A stretch of DNA of 64,000 nt from Burkholderiaceae bacterium (lineage in GTDB: Bacteria > Pseudomonadota > Gammaproteobacteria > Burkholderiales > Burkholderiaceae). The stretch lies in contig JAJPEN010000047.1 in the NCBI GenBank assembly GCA_021166835.1, forward strand, positions 62,001-126,000, read 5' to 3'. A program made the position numbers and the translations under genes. The notes under the pieces are model-generated. The model did no database searches. It saw only the letters and a list, made by a program, of their open reading frames with translations, and was not told the origin of the DNA. Positions within the stretch are counted from its first letter, which is position 1; each line of letters begins with the position of its first letter. Positions 54,092 to 61,980 of the stretch are shown here, one piece after another.

Positions 54092-55036
54092 TCAGCCGCC
54101 CCAGCGCAGCACGGCTCGCCCGCGATGATCGGGCGAGCCGAGCCATTCGAGCGCTTCGGCCGCCTGCCCGAAATCGAACACCCGGCGCTCGAGGCGAAGC
54201 GATCCGTCGGCGATGCGCGCGAGCAAGGCGGGCGCCGCGGCGCGCCCTGCGGCCTCGCGGCGCAGCATGTTCAGCGGAAGCAGCGAAACGTCGCGCTGGA
54301 TGAACTGCGTGAGGTCGAGCGCGAGTTGCGCGCCGCCGAGGTAACCGACGAGCACCGCGCGCCCGCCGGCGACGACCGAGGGCAGCAACGCGGCGAGCGT
54401 GGCACCGCCCACCGTGTCGATCAGCAGCTCCGCCTGCACGTCCTTCGGCGTGCAAGGCGCCCGGCGGTCGACGACGATCGGCTCGATGCCATCGGCGAGC
54501 TGCGCGATGCGCCCGGCGCTGCCCACCGCGCCGAAGACACGCGCACCGGCGCCCAGCGCGAGCTGGCAGGCGATGCCGCCGACCGCGCCGGTGGCGCCGC
54601 TGATGAGCACGCGCTCGCCGGCGCGCACGCCGCCCACTTCGTGCAGCGCGACCCAAGCCGACGTGCACGGCGAGAAGAAGCTCGCCCCCACGTCGAAGGG
54701 GACGCCGTCGGGCAGCGACGCGAGGATCGCGTCGGGCACCGAGCAGCGCTCACGCCACGTGCCGTCCTCCCGCGTTCCGAGGCCGCCGCCGCGAAACCAG
54801 ACGCGCGTGCCGGCCGGAAGGGCCTCGCTCTGCTCGACGATGCCGCTGCCCTCGACGCCGGGCACGTACGGCAGCGGTGGCGGATGCAGGAAGTCGCCGC
54901 GCCAGATCGTGCGGTCGAGATGGCCGACGCTGGCCGCCTCGATGCGAACGATGCTGCGACCTTCGCGCTGCGCCGGAGCGGGCACGGTTTCCATCACCGG
55001 TGCTTCGCCCCACGCGTGAATCCGCACCGCCTTCAT
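54092..55036 (-). CDS. MDR-family NAD(P)-dependent oxidoreductase (quinone oxidoreductase-like)
   Basis: This 314-residue medium-chain dehydrogenase/reductase has a GroES-like N-terminal domain ([13 protein letters not shown]) and a Rossmann domain with [25 protein letters not shown]. The catalytic-zinc ligands of alcohol dehydrogenases are not recognisable, so it is probably a zinc-free quinone or enoyl reductase. It is encoded on the opposite strand, convergent with the Bug gene, and its ATG lies only 26 bases from the divergent livH start, with a GGAGGAG Shine-Dalgarno. A role in the CoA pathway is possible from position only. Confidence 0.85.
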   Translation of the reverse strand: MKAVRIHAWGEAPVMETVPAPAQREGRSIVRIEAASVGHLDRTIWRGDFLHPPPLPYVPGVEGSGIVEQSEALPAGTRVWFRGGGLGTREDGTWRERCSVPDAILASLPDGVPFDVGASFFSPCTSAWVALHEVGGVRAGERVLISGATGAVGGIACQLALGAGARVFGAVGSAGRIAQLADGIEPIVVDRRAPCTPKDVQAELLIDTVGGATLAALLPSVVAGGRAVLVGYLGGAQLALDLTQFIQRDVSLLPLNMLRREAAGRAAAPALLARIADGSLRLERRVFDFGQAAEALEWLGSPDHRGRAVLRWGG

Positions 55037-55062
55037 CGCATGCTCCTCCGGATCGTCACTGC

Positions 55063-56112
55063 ATGAATCTGCAGATCGCGCTGCTGCTGTCGCAGGACGG
55101 TATCACCAACGGCGCGATCTACGCGCTGCTCGCGCTCGCGCTCGTGCTGCTGTTCGCGGTCACGCGCGTCATCTACATCCCGCAGGGCGAGTTCGTCTCG
55201 ATGGGCGCGCTCACGCTGGCGAGCTTCCAGGCCGGGCGCACCCCCGGTACGCTGTGGCTGCTGATCGGCGCCGGCGTCGCGGTGGCCATCGTCGACGGCG
55301 TGGCCGCGTGGCGGCGCGCGCGCGAAGGCGCCGCACACGCGAGCGTCGCGGCTATCGTCGGCTGGAACCTCGCGTATCCGGCGCTCGCCGCGCTCGTGCT
55401 CCACGCCTTCGACCCGGCGCGACTCGCGCTGCCGCTGCAGGTCGCGCTCGCGCTCGCGCTGATCGTCCCGCTCGGGCCGATGATCTATCGCCTGGCGTTC
55501 CAGCCGATCGCGCACGCTTCGGTGCTCCTGCTGCTGATCGTCGCCGTCGCCGTGCACCTCGCGCTGGTCGGCCTGGGTCTGCTCTTCTTCGGCGCCGAAG
55601 GCACGCGCACGCCGTCGTTCTCCGACGCGCGCTTCGAGCTGGGGCCGATCGGCGTGAACGGGCAGACGCTGTGGGTGATCGGCGCCTCGATCGCGCTGAT
55701 CGCAGTGCTCTACGTGTTCTTCGAGCGCACGCTGTACGGCAAGGCGCTGCGCGCCACGGCGATCAACCGCGCGGGCGCGCGGCTGATGGGCATCTCCACC
55801 GTGCTCGCCGGCAAGCTCTCGTTCGCGCTCGCCGCGCTGATCGGCGGGCTCTCCGGCGTGCTCGTCGCGCCGATCACGACGATCTACTACGACACCGGCT
55901 TCCTGTTCGGCCTGAAGGGCTTCGTCGCGGCGATCGTCGGCGGGCTGGCGAGCTATCCGCTGGCGGCCGCCGGTGCGCTGCTCGTCGGACTGCTCGAATC
56001 CTTCTCGTCGTTCTGGGCGTCGGCCTACAAGGAGGTGATCGTCTTCACCGTCATCATCCCGGTGCTGCTGTGGCGCTCGCTCACTTCGCGCGCCACCGGA
56101 GACGAAGAGTGA
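55063..56112 (+). CDS. Liv-type ABC transporter permease (LivH-like, system 3)
   Basis: This 349-residue permease is a paralogue of the one at 47438: [26 protein letters not shown] opens it and the [21 protein letters not shown] and [13 protein letters not shown] segments close it. It carries the same extended region after helix 2. ATG 55063 follows a 26-base divergent gap, too short for two normal promoters, so its promoter probably lies inside the oxidoreductase gene. It overlaps the fused permease-ATPase gene by four bases. Confidence 0.88.
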   Translation: MNLQIALLLSQDGITNGAIYALLALALVLLFAVTRVIYIPQGEFVSMGALTLASFQAGRTPGTLWLLIGAGVAVAIVDGVAAWRRAREGAAHASVAAIVGWNLAYPALAALVLHAFDPARLALPLQVALALALIVPLGPMIYRLAFQPIAHASVLLLLIVAVAVHLALVGLGLLFFGAEGTRTPSFSDARFELGPIGVNGQTLWVIGASIALIAVLYVFFERTLYGKALRATAINRAGARLMGISTVLAGKLSFALAALIGGLSGVLVAPITTIYYDTGFLFGLKGFVAAIVGGLASYPLAAAGALLVGLLESFSSFWASAYKEVIVFTVIIPVLLWRSLTSRATGDEE

Positions 56113-57950
56113 CGGCGCCGGCGATCGGAACGCGCTCGGCGCGCGCGCGCCCGCTGCCGTTGCGCGCGGCCGTGCTCGCCGTCTTCGTCGCGCTGCTCGC
56201 GCTGGCGCCGCTCGTGCTCGCCGACTTCCACGTCACGCTGCTCGACTACATCGGGCTGTACGCGCTGGTCGCGCTCGGACTGGTGCTGCTCACCGGCGTG
56301 GCCAGCCTCACCTCCTTCGGCCAGGCGGCCTTCGTCGGCATCGGCGCCTACGCGAGCGCCTGGCTGACGACCACCGCCTCGCCTCCGGCGTGGCTCGCAT
56401 GGGCCGCGGGTTCGCCGTGGGCAGGCCTGGCGCTCGGCCTGGCGCTCACGCTCGCCGTCGCGTGGATGCTGGGCGCGCTCACGCTGCGGCTGTCCGGACA
56501 CTACCTGCCGCTGGGCACGATCGCCTGGGGTGTCAGCCTGTACTTCCTGTTCGGCAACCTCCAGGTTCTCGGCGGCCACACCGGCATCACCGGCATACCG
56601 GCGCTCGAGGTCTTCGGCGTGCAGTTGCGCGACGCGCGCGGCTTCTACTATCTGATCTGGGCGATCCTGCTCGCCGCGATCTGGATCACGAGCAACCTGC
56701 TCGACTCGCGCGAAGGCCGCGCGATCCGCGCGCTGAAGGGCGGCGCGACGATGGCCGAATCGATGGGCATCGACACCGCGCGCGCGAAGATCGTCGCCTT
56801 CCTGATCGCCGCGCTGTTCGCCGCGCTGTCGGGCTGGATGTACGCGCACATGCAGCGCTTCGTGAACCCGACGCCGTTCAGCCTGGGCTTCGGCATCGAG
56901 TACCTGTTCATGGCGGTGATCGGCGGCGCCTCGCACGTCTGGGGAGCGGTCGTCGGCGCCGGCGTCATAACGATCCTGAAGCAGTGGCTGCAGGACCTGC
57001 TGCCGGCGCTGCTCGGGCAGACCGGCAACTTCGAGGTGATCGTGTTCGGCATGCTGATGGTGCTGGTGCTGCATCGCGCGCCCGACGGCCTGTGGCCGAT
57101 CGTCGCGCGCCTGTTTGCGCCGCGAACGCGCGCCGCCGCGCGCGAAGCGCCGCAGGGCGAGCCGCTGCCGCGGCGCGCGCTGCCGGCGCGCGGCACGGCG
57201 CTGCTCGAGGTGCGCGACCTCACCAAGCGCTACGGCGGGCTCGTCGCCAACCACCGCATCGCGCTCGAGGTGCGCGCCGGCGAGGTGCTCGCGCTGATCG
57301 GGCCGAACGGCGCGGGCAAGTCGACGCTCTTCGATTGCCTGTCGGGCGTGATCGCCCCCACCGAAGGCGAGGTGCGCTTCCTCGGACGGCGCATCGAGGC
57401 GACGCGCGCGCGCCGCATCGCGCGCCTGGGCATGAGCCGCACCTTCCAGCACGTGCGCCTGCTGCCGGCGATGAGCGTGCTCGAGAACGTCGCGATCGGC
57501 GCACACCTGCGCGGCACGCGCGGGGTCGTCGCGGCATTGCTGCACGCCGAGCGCGACGAGGAACGGCGCCTGCTCGCCGAGGCTGCGCGCCAGATCGAGC
57601 GCGTCGGGCTGGGCGAGCGGATGTTCGAGGCCGCGGGCAGCCTCGCGCTCGGCCAGCAGCGCCTCGTCGAGATCGCGCGCGCGCTCGCCGCCGATCCGTG
57701 CCTGCTGCTGCTCGACGAACCGGCGGCCGGCCTGCGCTATCGTGAGAAGCAGGCGCTCGCCGAACTGCTCGGGCGACTGCGCGCCGACGGGATGGGCGTG
57801 CTGCTCGTCGAGCACGACATGGAGTTCGTCATGGGCCTGGCCGATCGCGTCGTCGTGATGGAGTTCGGCGAGAAGATCGCCGAGGGCCTGCCCGAGCAGG
57901 TGCAGAACGACCCGGCGGTGCTCGAGGCGTATCTGGGCGGTATCGATTGA
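56109..57950 (+). CDS. LivM-LivG fusion: ABC permease with C-terminal ATPase (system 3)
   Basis: This 613-residue protein repeats the architecture of the gene at 48478: LivM-like helices ([44 protein letters not shown]), a Pro/Arg-rich linker near residues 335-360, and a LivG-like ATPase with [16 protein letters not shown] and [15 protein letters not shown] 56109 overlaps the livH stop (GTGA). No livF follows; the next gene is a binding protein. The missing partner ATPase may be supplied by the LivF at 50286. Confidence 0.9.
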   Translation: MTAPAIGTRSARARPLPLRAAVLAVFVALLALAPLVLADFHVTLLDYIGLYALVALGLVLLTGVASLTSFGQAAFVGIGAYASAWLTTTASPPAWLAWAAGSPWAGLALGLALTLAVAWMLGALTLRLSGHYLPLGTIAWGVSLYFLFGNLQVLGGHTGITGIPALEVFGVQLRDARGFYYLIWAILLAAIWITSNLLDSREGRAIRALKGGATMAESMGIDTARAKIVAFLIAALFAALSGWMYAHMQRFVNPTPFSLGFGIEYLFMAVIGGASHVWGAVVGAGVITILKQWLQDLLPALLGQTGNFEVIVFGMLMVLVLHRAPDGLWPIVARLFAPRTRAAAREAPQGEPLPRRALPARGTALLEVRDLTKRYGGLVANHRIALEVRAGEVLALIGPNGAGKSTLFDCLSGVIAPTEGEVRFLGRRIEATRARRIARLGMSRTFQHVRLLPAMSVLENVAIGAHLRGTRGVVAALLHAERDEERRLLAEAARQIERVGLGERMFEAAGSLALGQQRLVEIARALAADPCLLLLDEPAAGLRYREKQALAELLGRLRADGMGVLLVEHDMEFVMGLADRVVVMEFGEKIAEGLPEQVQNDPAVLEAYLGGID

Positions 57951-58039
57951 TCGGGGCGGCTGCGCGAGCCCCTGGTGCCGGACGGCAACCGGCCGGACGG
58001 TTTTTCAAGTCGAAGTTCGATCGAGGGAAGGAGGCAACG

Positions 58040-59191
58040 ATGAAGTTTCGCTATCCGGGTTGGTTGCTCGCGGGCGCGCTGCTGGCGGCGTCCGTGCCCG
58101 TGCAGGCGCAGGTGAAGATCGGCGTGATCACGTCGGGAACCGGGGCGACGGCCTTCGTCGGCATCCCGCAGAAGAACACGGTGGCGCTGCTGCCGCGCAA
58201 GATCGGCGACCTCGGTGTCGAGTACGTCTCGTACGACGACGCCAGCGATTCGACGCAGACCGTGCAGCTCACGAAGAAGCTGCTCAGCGAAGACAAGGTC
58301 GACGCGATCATCGGGCCTTCGGGCTCGCCCAACGCGATGGCCGTGCTGCAGTTCATCGCCGAGGCGAAGACGCCGATGCTCGCCCCGGTGGGCACGAGCG
58401 CGGTGGTGCTGCCGATGGACGACAACAAGCGCTGGGCCTACAAGACCCACCCAAACGACGACGTGATCGCCGACGGGCTCGTCGAGGCGATGAAGGCGCG
58501 CGGCGTCAAGACGGTGGGCTTCATCGGCTACAACGATCCATACGGCGAGAACTGGTACAAGGTCTTCGCGCCGATGGCCGAGAAGGCGGGGCTGAAGATC
58601 GTCGCCCACGAGAGCTACTCGCGCCAGGACACCAGCGTGACCGGCCAGGTGCTCAAGCTGATCGCCGCGCAGCCCGACGCGGTGATGGTCGCCGGCGTGG
58701 CCGCGGGCGCCGCGCTGCCGCACATGCAGCTCGTCGACTCGGGCTACAAGGGGCCGATCTTCCATACGCACGGCTCGGCCTCGGGCGCATTCATCCAGAT
58801 CGGCGGCAAGAAGGTCGAGGGCGCGCTGATCGTCGGCCCGCTGCTGCTCGTGGTCGACGAAATCCCCGACAACGTGCCGACGAAGAAGGTCGCGCTCGAG
58901 TACGTCACGCAGTACGAGAAGCAGTTCGGCCAGCGCCCGCCGATCTTCGGCGCCGGCGTGCACGACGCGGGCATGCTGCTGCAGCACGCGATTCCCGAGG
59001 CGGCGAAGAAAGCCAGGCCGGGCACGGCCGAGTTCCGTTCCGCGCTGCGCGATGCGCTCGAGAACACGCACGATCTCGTCACCGCGCAGGGCGTCGTCAA
59101 CATGTCGCCGCAGGATCACTCCGGCTACGACAAGCGCGGGCGCGTGCTGCTGACGGTCAAGGGCGGCAAGTTCTCGCTGGTGCGCGACTGA
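58040..59191 (+). CDS. ABC transporter substrate-binding protein, Liv type (system 3)
   Basis: This 383-residue periplasmic protein has a signal peptide (WLLAGALLAASVPVQAQ) and the LivK-like fold with KIGVITSGTGATAFVGIPQ, KLLSEDKVDAIIGPSGSPNA and FIGYNDPYGENWYKVF. ATG 58040 has an excellent GGAGG Shine-Dalgarno. The DTSVTGQVLK segment is shared with the binding protein at 46250, supporting duplication of the whole transporter. It is the last gene of the system 3 operon and is followed by a strong hairpin. Confidence 0.9.
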   Translation: MKFRYPGWLLAGALLAASVPVQAQVKIGVITSGTGATAFVGIPQKNTVALLPRKIGDLGVEYVSYDDASDSTQTVQLTKKLLSEDKVDAIIGPSGSPNAMAVLQFIAEAKTPMLAPVGTSAVVLPMDDNKRWAYKTHPNDDVIADGLVEAMKARGVKTVGFIGYNDPYGENWYKVFAPMAEKAGLKIVAHESYSRQDTSVTGQVLKLIAAQPDAVMVAGVAAGAALPHMQLVDSGYKGPIFHTHGSASGAFIQIGGKKVEGALIVGPLLLVVDEIPDNVPTKKVALEYVTQYEKQFGQRPPIFGAGVHDAGMLLQHAIPEAAKKARPGTAEFRSALRDALENTHDLVTAQGVVNMSPQDHSGYDKRGRVLLTVKGGKFSLVRD

Positions 59192-59199
59192 TCGGCCTC

Positions 59200-59225
59200 G
59201 CCGGGCGCCGCGTGCGGCGCCCGGC
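59200..59225 (+). terminator. Perfect 12-bp GC-rich hairpin after the system 3 operon
   Basis: GCCGGGCGCCGC at 59200-59211 is the exact reverse complement of GCGGCGCCCGGC at 59214-59225, with only two unpaired bases in the symmetric centre, so an 11-bp stem with a four-base loop is realistic. It begins eight bases after the binding-protein stop. No T tract follows, but such a stem is a good candidate for transcription termination or 3'-end protection. Confidence 0.6.
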
Positions 59226-59239
59226 GCGCCACCGCGCGA

Positions 59240-60472
59240 TTGCCCGCCCCTCGGACAGGCATCACGGCGCCGCTCTGGGCGAGCGGCTTTCGTCCCTTCT
59301 TCCTGCTCGGCGTCGGCTACGGCGCCGCGCTGATGTTCGCGTGGGCGTTCGCGCTGGCGGCCCCCGACGCGGCGCCCTGGCCCGCCTTCGCCGCGCGATC
59401 CTGGCACGCGCGCGAGATGCTCTTCGGCTTCGCCGTCGCGATCGTCGCCGGCGTCGTACTCACCGGGCTGCCGAGCTGGGCAGGCACCGACGAGGTGCGT
59501 GGCCGGCCGCTCGCGCTGCTCGCCGCGCTATGGACCGCAGGGCGCGCCGGTGTCTGGCTTGCTTCGGCATCCGGAATCGCCCGGATCGCGCTCGTCGAGC
59601 TGCTGTTCGTTCCCGCGCTCTTCGCCATCGTGGCGCCGCAACTGCTGCGGGCGAAGAACCGGCGCTACCTGCTGCTGTTGCCCGTGCTGGCCGCACTGTT
59701 CACCGTGCAGCTCGCATCGCACGGCGTACACGATCCTTCCGGCGCCGGCGCAATGCGCGTCGCGTCGCAGGCGGCGGTCTACGCGATCGTCGTGCTCTAC
59801 GTGCTCGTCGGCGGCCTGTTCACGCCGGTGTTCACCGGCAACGTGCTGCGCGAACGCCACCGGGGCGACCAGGCGCCGTTCCTGCCCGCCCTCGAGGCGG
59901 TGGCGGTCGCACTCGTCGTCGCGCTGGCTGCGCTCGACCTCGGCGGTGCGTCCGACCCGTGGATCGGCATCGCCGCCCTCGCCTGCGCGCTCGTGCACGG
60001 CTGGCGCGTGGCGCGCTGGCGCGGCTGGCGCGCGGCCGACGACCGGATCGTGCTCGCGATGAACCTGGGCTTCGCCTGGCTCGTCGCGGCCTTCGCGCTG
60101 CGCGCCGCCGCCGCGCTCGGCGGACTCGTCCCGGCCGACGCCTGGGTGCATGCCTTCACCGTAGGCAGCCTCGGCATGATGATGATCGGCTTGATGACGC
60201 GCGTCGTGCTGCGGCACACCGGTCGACCGCTCGACGTCTCGCCGCTGATCGTCGCCGCCGGCGCGTCGATGTTCGCCGCGGCGCTGCTTCGCCTGGCGGC
60301 GAGCGTGCACGCACTGGGCAATGCGCCGGTGGCGCTGTCGGCGCTGCTGTGGGCGCTCGCCTTCTCGGCGTGGCTCGTGCGCTGCGCGCCTATGCTGCTC
60401 GCGCCGAGCCTGCCGCGGAAGCCGGCTCCTGCGCCGGCTCCTGTGCCGGCTTCGCATAGCGCGCGCGAATGA
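59240..60472 (+). CDS. NnrS family membrane protein
   Basis: This 410-residue protein is nearly all hydrophobic, with about 12 helices, and starts with the family motif ASGFRPFFLLGVGYGAAL. REMLFGFAVAIVAGVVLTGLPSW, ARSWHAREM and GSLGMMMIGLMTRVVLRHTGRP are typical, the His residues being candidates for haem or copper binding. NnrS proteins protect against nitrosative stress by an unsettled mechanism. TTG 59240 is the likely start. The Pro-rich C-terminus is encoded by a 12-base repeat and overlaps the convergent xdhC gene by 83 bases. Confidence 0.85.
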   Translation: MPAPRTGITAPLWASGFRPFFLLGVGYGAALMFAWAFALAAPDAAPWPAFAARSWHAREMLFGFAVAIVAGVVLTGLPSWAGTDEVRGRPLALLAALWTAGRAGVWLASASGIARIALVELLFVPALFAIVAPQLLRAKNRRYLLLLPVLAALFTVQLASHGVHDPSGAGAMRVASQAAVYAIVVLYVLVGGLFTPVFTGNVLRERHRGDQAPFLPALEAVAVALVVALAALDLGGASDPWIGIAALACALVHGWRVARWRGWRAADDRIVLAMNLGFAWLVAAFALRAAAALGGLVPADAWVHAFTVGSLGMMMIGLMTRVVLRHTGRPLDVSPLIVAAGASMFAAALLRLAASVHALGNAPVALSALLWALAFSAWLVRCAPMLLAPSLPRKPAPAPAPVPASHSARE

Positions 60473-61172
60473 GCTGCGCGACGATCGCCACCGCGATCTC
60501 CACCGGCGCGCGGCCGCCGAGGTCCAGCCCGACCGGCGCGTGGATGCGCCCGATCGCATCGCCGAGCCCGGCTTCGCTCAGGCGCGCCACGCGCCTGGCG
60601 TGCGTGCGCGTGCTGCCCAGCGCCCCGATGTAGAAGGCGCGGCTGCGCAGCGCAGCGATCAGCGCCGGATCGTCGAGCTTCGGATCGTGCGACAGCGTGA
60701 CGACCGCCGTGCGCGCATCGATGCCGATGCGCCGGATCGCTTCGTCGGGCCACTCCGTGCTCACGCTGACGCCGGGCAGGCGCTCGGCGGCGGCGAAGGC
60801 GCGGCGCGGGTCGATCACGTGCACCTCGAAGCCGGCCATCGCGGCCATCGGCGCGAGCGCCTGCGTGATGTGCACGGCGCCGACGACGACCAGCCGCGGC
60901 GGGCGCGCATGGCAGCGCACGAACAGCGCTTCGTCGGCCCTTTCCCCGGCCCCTTCGCCGGCCCCTTCGCCGGCCCCTTCGAGCGTACCGCTGCGATCGG
61001 CCAGCGTGCGGCGGCGCGTTTCGTCGAGCTGCGTGTCGTCGAGGACGAGGTCGCCGCGCACCGAGTCTTCGCAGACCAGCGCCTGCGCGCCGTCGCGCAG
61101 GCGCGTGACCACCGCGAACGGGCGCCGTGCAGCGCGCTCGGCCAGCATCGAATCGAAGAGTCCCGCGTCCAT
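60390..61172 (-). CDS. XdhC family protein (molybdenum cofactor insertion/maturation)
   Basis: This 260-residue protein has the XdhC/CoxI N-terminal domain and a Rossmann domain with VVVGAVHITQALAPMAAMAGFEVHVID and LGSTRTHARRVARL. XdhC binds molybdenum cofactor, promotes its sulfuration and delivers it to xanthine dehydrogenase-type enzymes; the molybdenum hydroxylase at 38674-42480 is an obvious client. ATG 61172 is preferred to the longer frame at 61205. An Asp/Glu-Gly-Ala repeat (EGAGEGAGEGAGE) interrupts the region between the two domains. The 3' end overlaps nnrS tail to tail. Confidence 0.86.
   Translation of the reverse strand: MDAGLFDSMLAERAARRPFAVVTRLRDGAQALVCEDSVRGDLVLDDTQLDETRRRTLADRSGTLEGAGEGAGEGAGERADEALFVRCHARPPRLVVVGAVHITQALAPMAAMAGFEVHVIDPRRAFAAAERLPGVSVSTEWPDEAIRRIGIDARTAVVTLSHDPKLDDPALIAALRSRAFYIGALGSTRTHARRVARLSEAGLGDAIGRIHAPVGLDLGGRAPVEIAVAIVAQLIRARYAKPAQEPAQEPASAAGSARAA
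60421..60454. repeat. 12-bp tandem repeat inside the nnrS/xdhC overlap
   Basis: GCCGGCTCCTGC, GCCGGCTCCTGT and the partial GCCGGCTTCG follow one another. The plus strand encodes Pro-Ala-Pro repeats at the NnrS C-terminus and the minus strand Pro-Ala-Gln-Glu repeats at the XdhC C-terminus. Confidence 0.75.
60935..60982. repeat. Four tandem 12-bp units inside xdhC
   Basis: Units CGGCCCTTTCCC, CGGCCCCTTCGC, CGGCCCCTTCGC and CGGCCCCTTCGA lie in succession. On the minus strand they encode Glu-Gly-Ala-Gly repeats between the two XdhC domains, an acidic flexible spacer that should be length-variable between strains. Confidence 0.8.
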
Positions 61173-61253
61173 CGCCGTCTTCCCGTGCCTCGTCCGTGGA
61201 TCCAATGGCCGATGATTGCACGAACCGCGTTTCAGCGCGCCCTCAGTGCGCCC

Positions 61254-61838
61254 TCAGTGCACCTTCAGCCCGCGCAGCAGCAGCCCGTACAGCTCCTGCA
61301 CCGCGTCGCGGTAGCTGAGCCCCGCCTTCGTCAGGAAATCCGGCTCGCCGATCCGCCGCAGCGACGCGGTCATCACTTCGGCCACCAGGTACGGATCGAT
61401 GCCGCGGAAGACGTTCGTGCGTACGCAGTCGTCGATCAGCGCCTGCAGGCCCGCCATCCGCTCGCGCGTGTGCCGCTCCCACATCGCGCGGGCCGGCGGA
61501 TACGACTGCACGTCGCTCATCAGCCGGGTCGAGAGCTTACGCGCCGCCTCGAGCGCGGGAGCGAGGTACGCGGCGATCGCCTCTTCCGCCGCAAGGCCTT
61601 GCGCACCGCGCCGCCCCACCTCGCGCAGGCGCTTCAGGTAGCGGTCGAAGACGCGCAGGAACAACGCCTCCTTGCTCGGGGCCAGTTCGTAGAAGCTGCG
61701 GCGCGAGCAACGCAGGCGTTTCGCCAGCGCGGCGACCGTCACCTCGCGAAAGCCTTCGTCGAGAAACAGGTTCTCGAGAGCGTCGAGCAGGCGCTCCTGC
61801 CTCGGAGTGATCGGGGGAACGCGGCGGGAATCGGGCAC
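61254..61838 (-). CDS. TetR/AcrR-family transcriptional regulator
   Basis: This 194-residue protein has the TetR DNA-binding domain at about residues 12-60 (ERLLDALENLFLDEGFREVTVAALAKRLRCSRRSFYELAPSKEALF), followed by an all-helical ligand domain. GTG 61838 matches the family length; the frame continues upstream only as a shadow of the divergent gene. It is divergent from the second hyuA, and the paired GTACCA boxes lie between the two. It is therefore the best candidate for the factor that binds both copies of that motif, at this locus and at 44057. Confidence 0.85.
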   Translation of the reverse strand: MPDSRRVPPITPRQERLLDALENLFLDEGFREVTVAALAKRLRCSRRSFYELAPSKEALFLRVFDRYLKRLREVGRRGAQGLAAEEAIAAYLAPALEAARKLSTRLMSDVQSYPPARAMWERHTRERMAGLQALIDDCVRTNVFRGIDPYLVAEVMTASLRRIGEPDFLTKAGLSYRDAVQELYGLLLRGLKVH

Positions 61839-61925
61839 GGCACGCAGGATAGCGGCGCGCTTCCGCAAAGAGAAATGCCGGCCGAAAAAGAATGCCCCCG
61901 AGAAGGAATGCCACCCGAAAAGAGC

Positions 61926-61954
61926 TGGTACCAAATACGCAGTTTCGGTACCAT
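61926..61954. promoter_or_regulatory. Paired GTACCA boxes, candidate TetR operator (site B)
   Basis: TGGTACCA at 61926-61933 and GGTACCAT at 61947-61954 have GTAC cores 20 bp apart, the same sequence, orientation and spacing as site A at 44057-44085. Site B lies 26 bases before the hyuA ATG and about 90 bases before the tetR start, inside a 142-base divergent region, where both promoters must be. Confidence 0.6.
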
Positions 61955-61980
61955 ACCCGGAAGCATCGACGGAATTCGCA

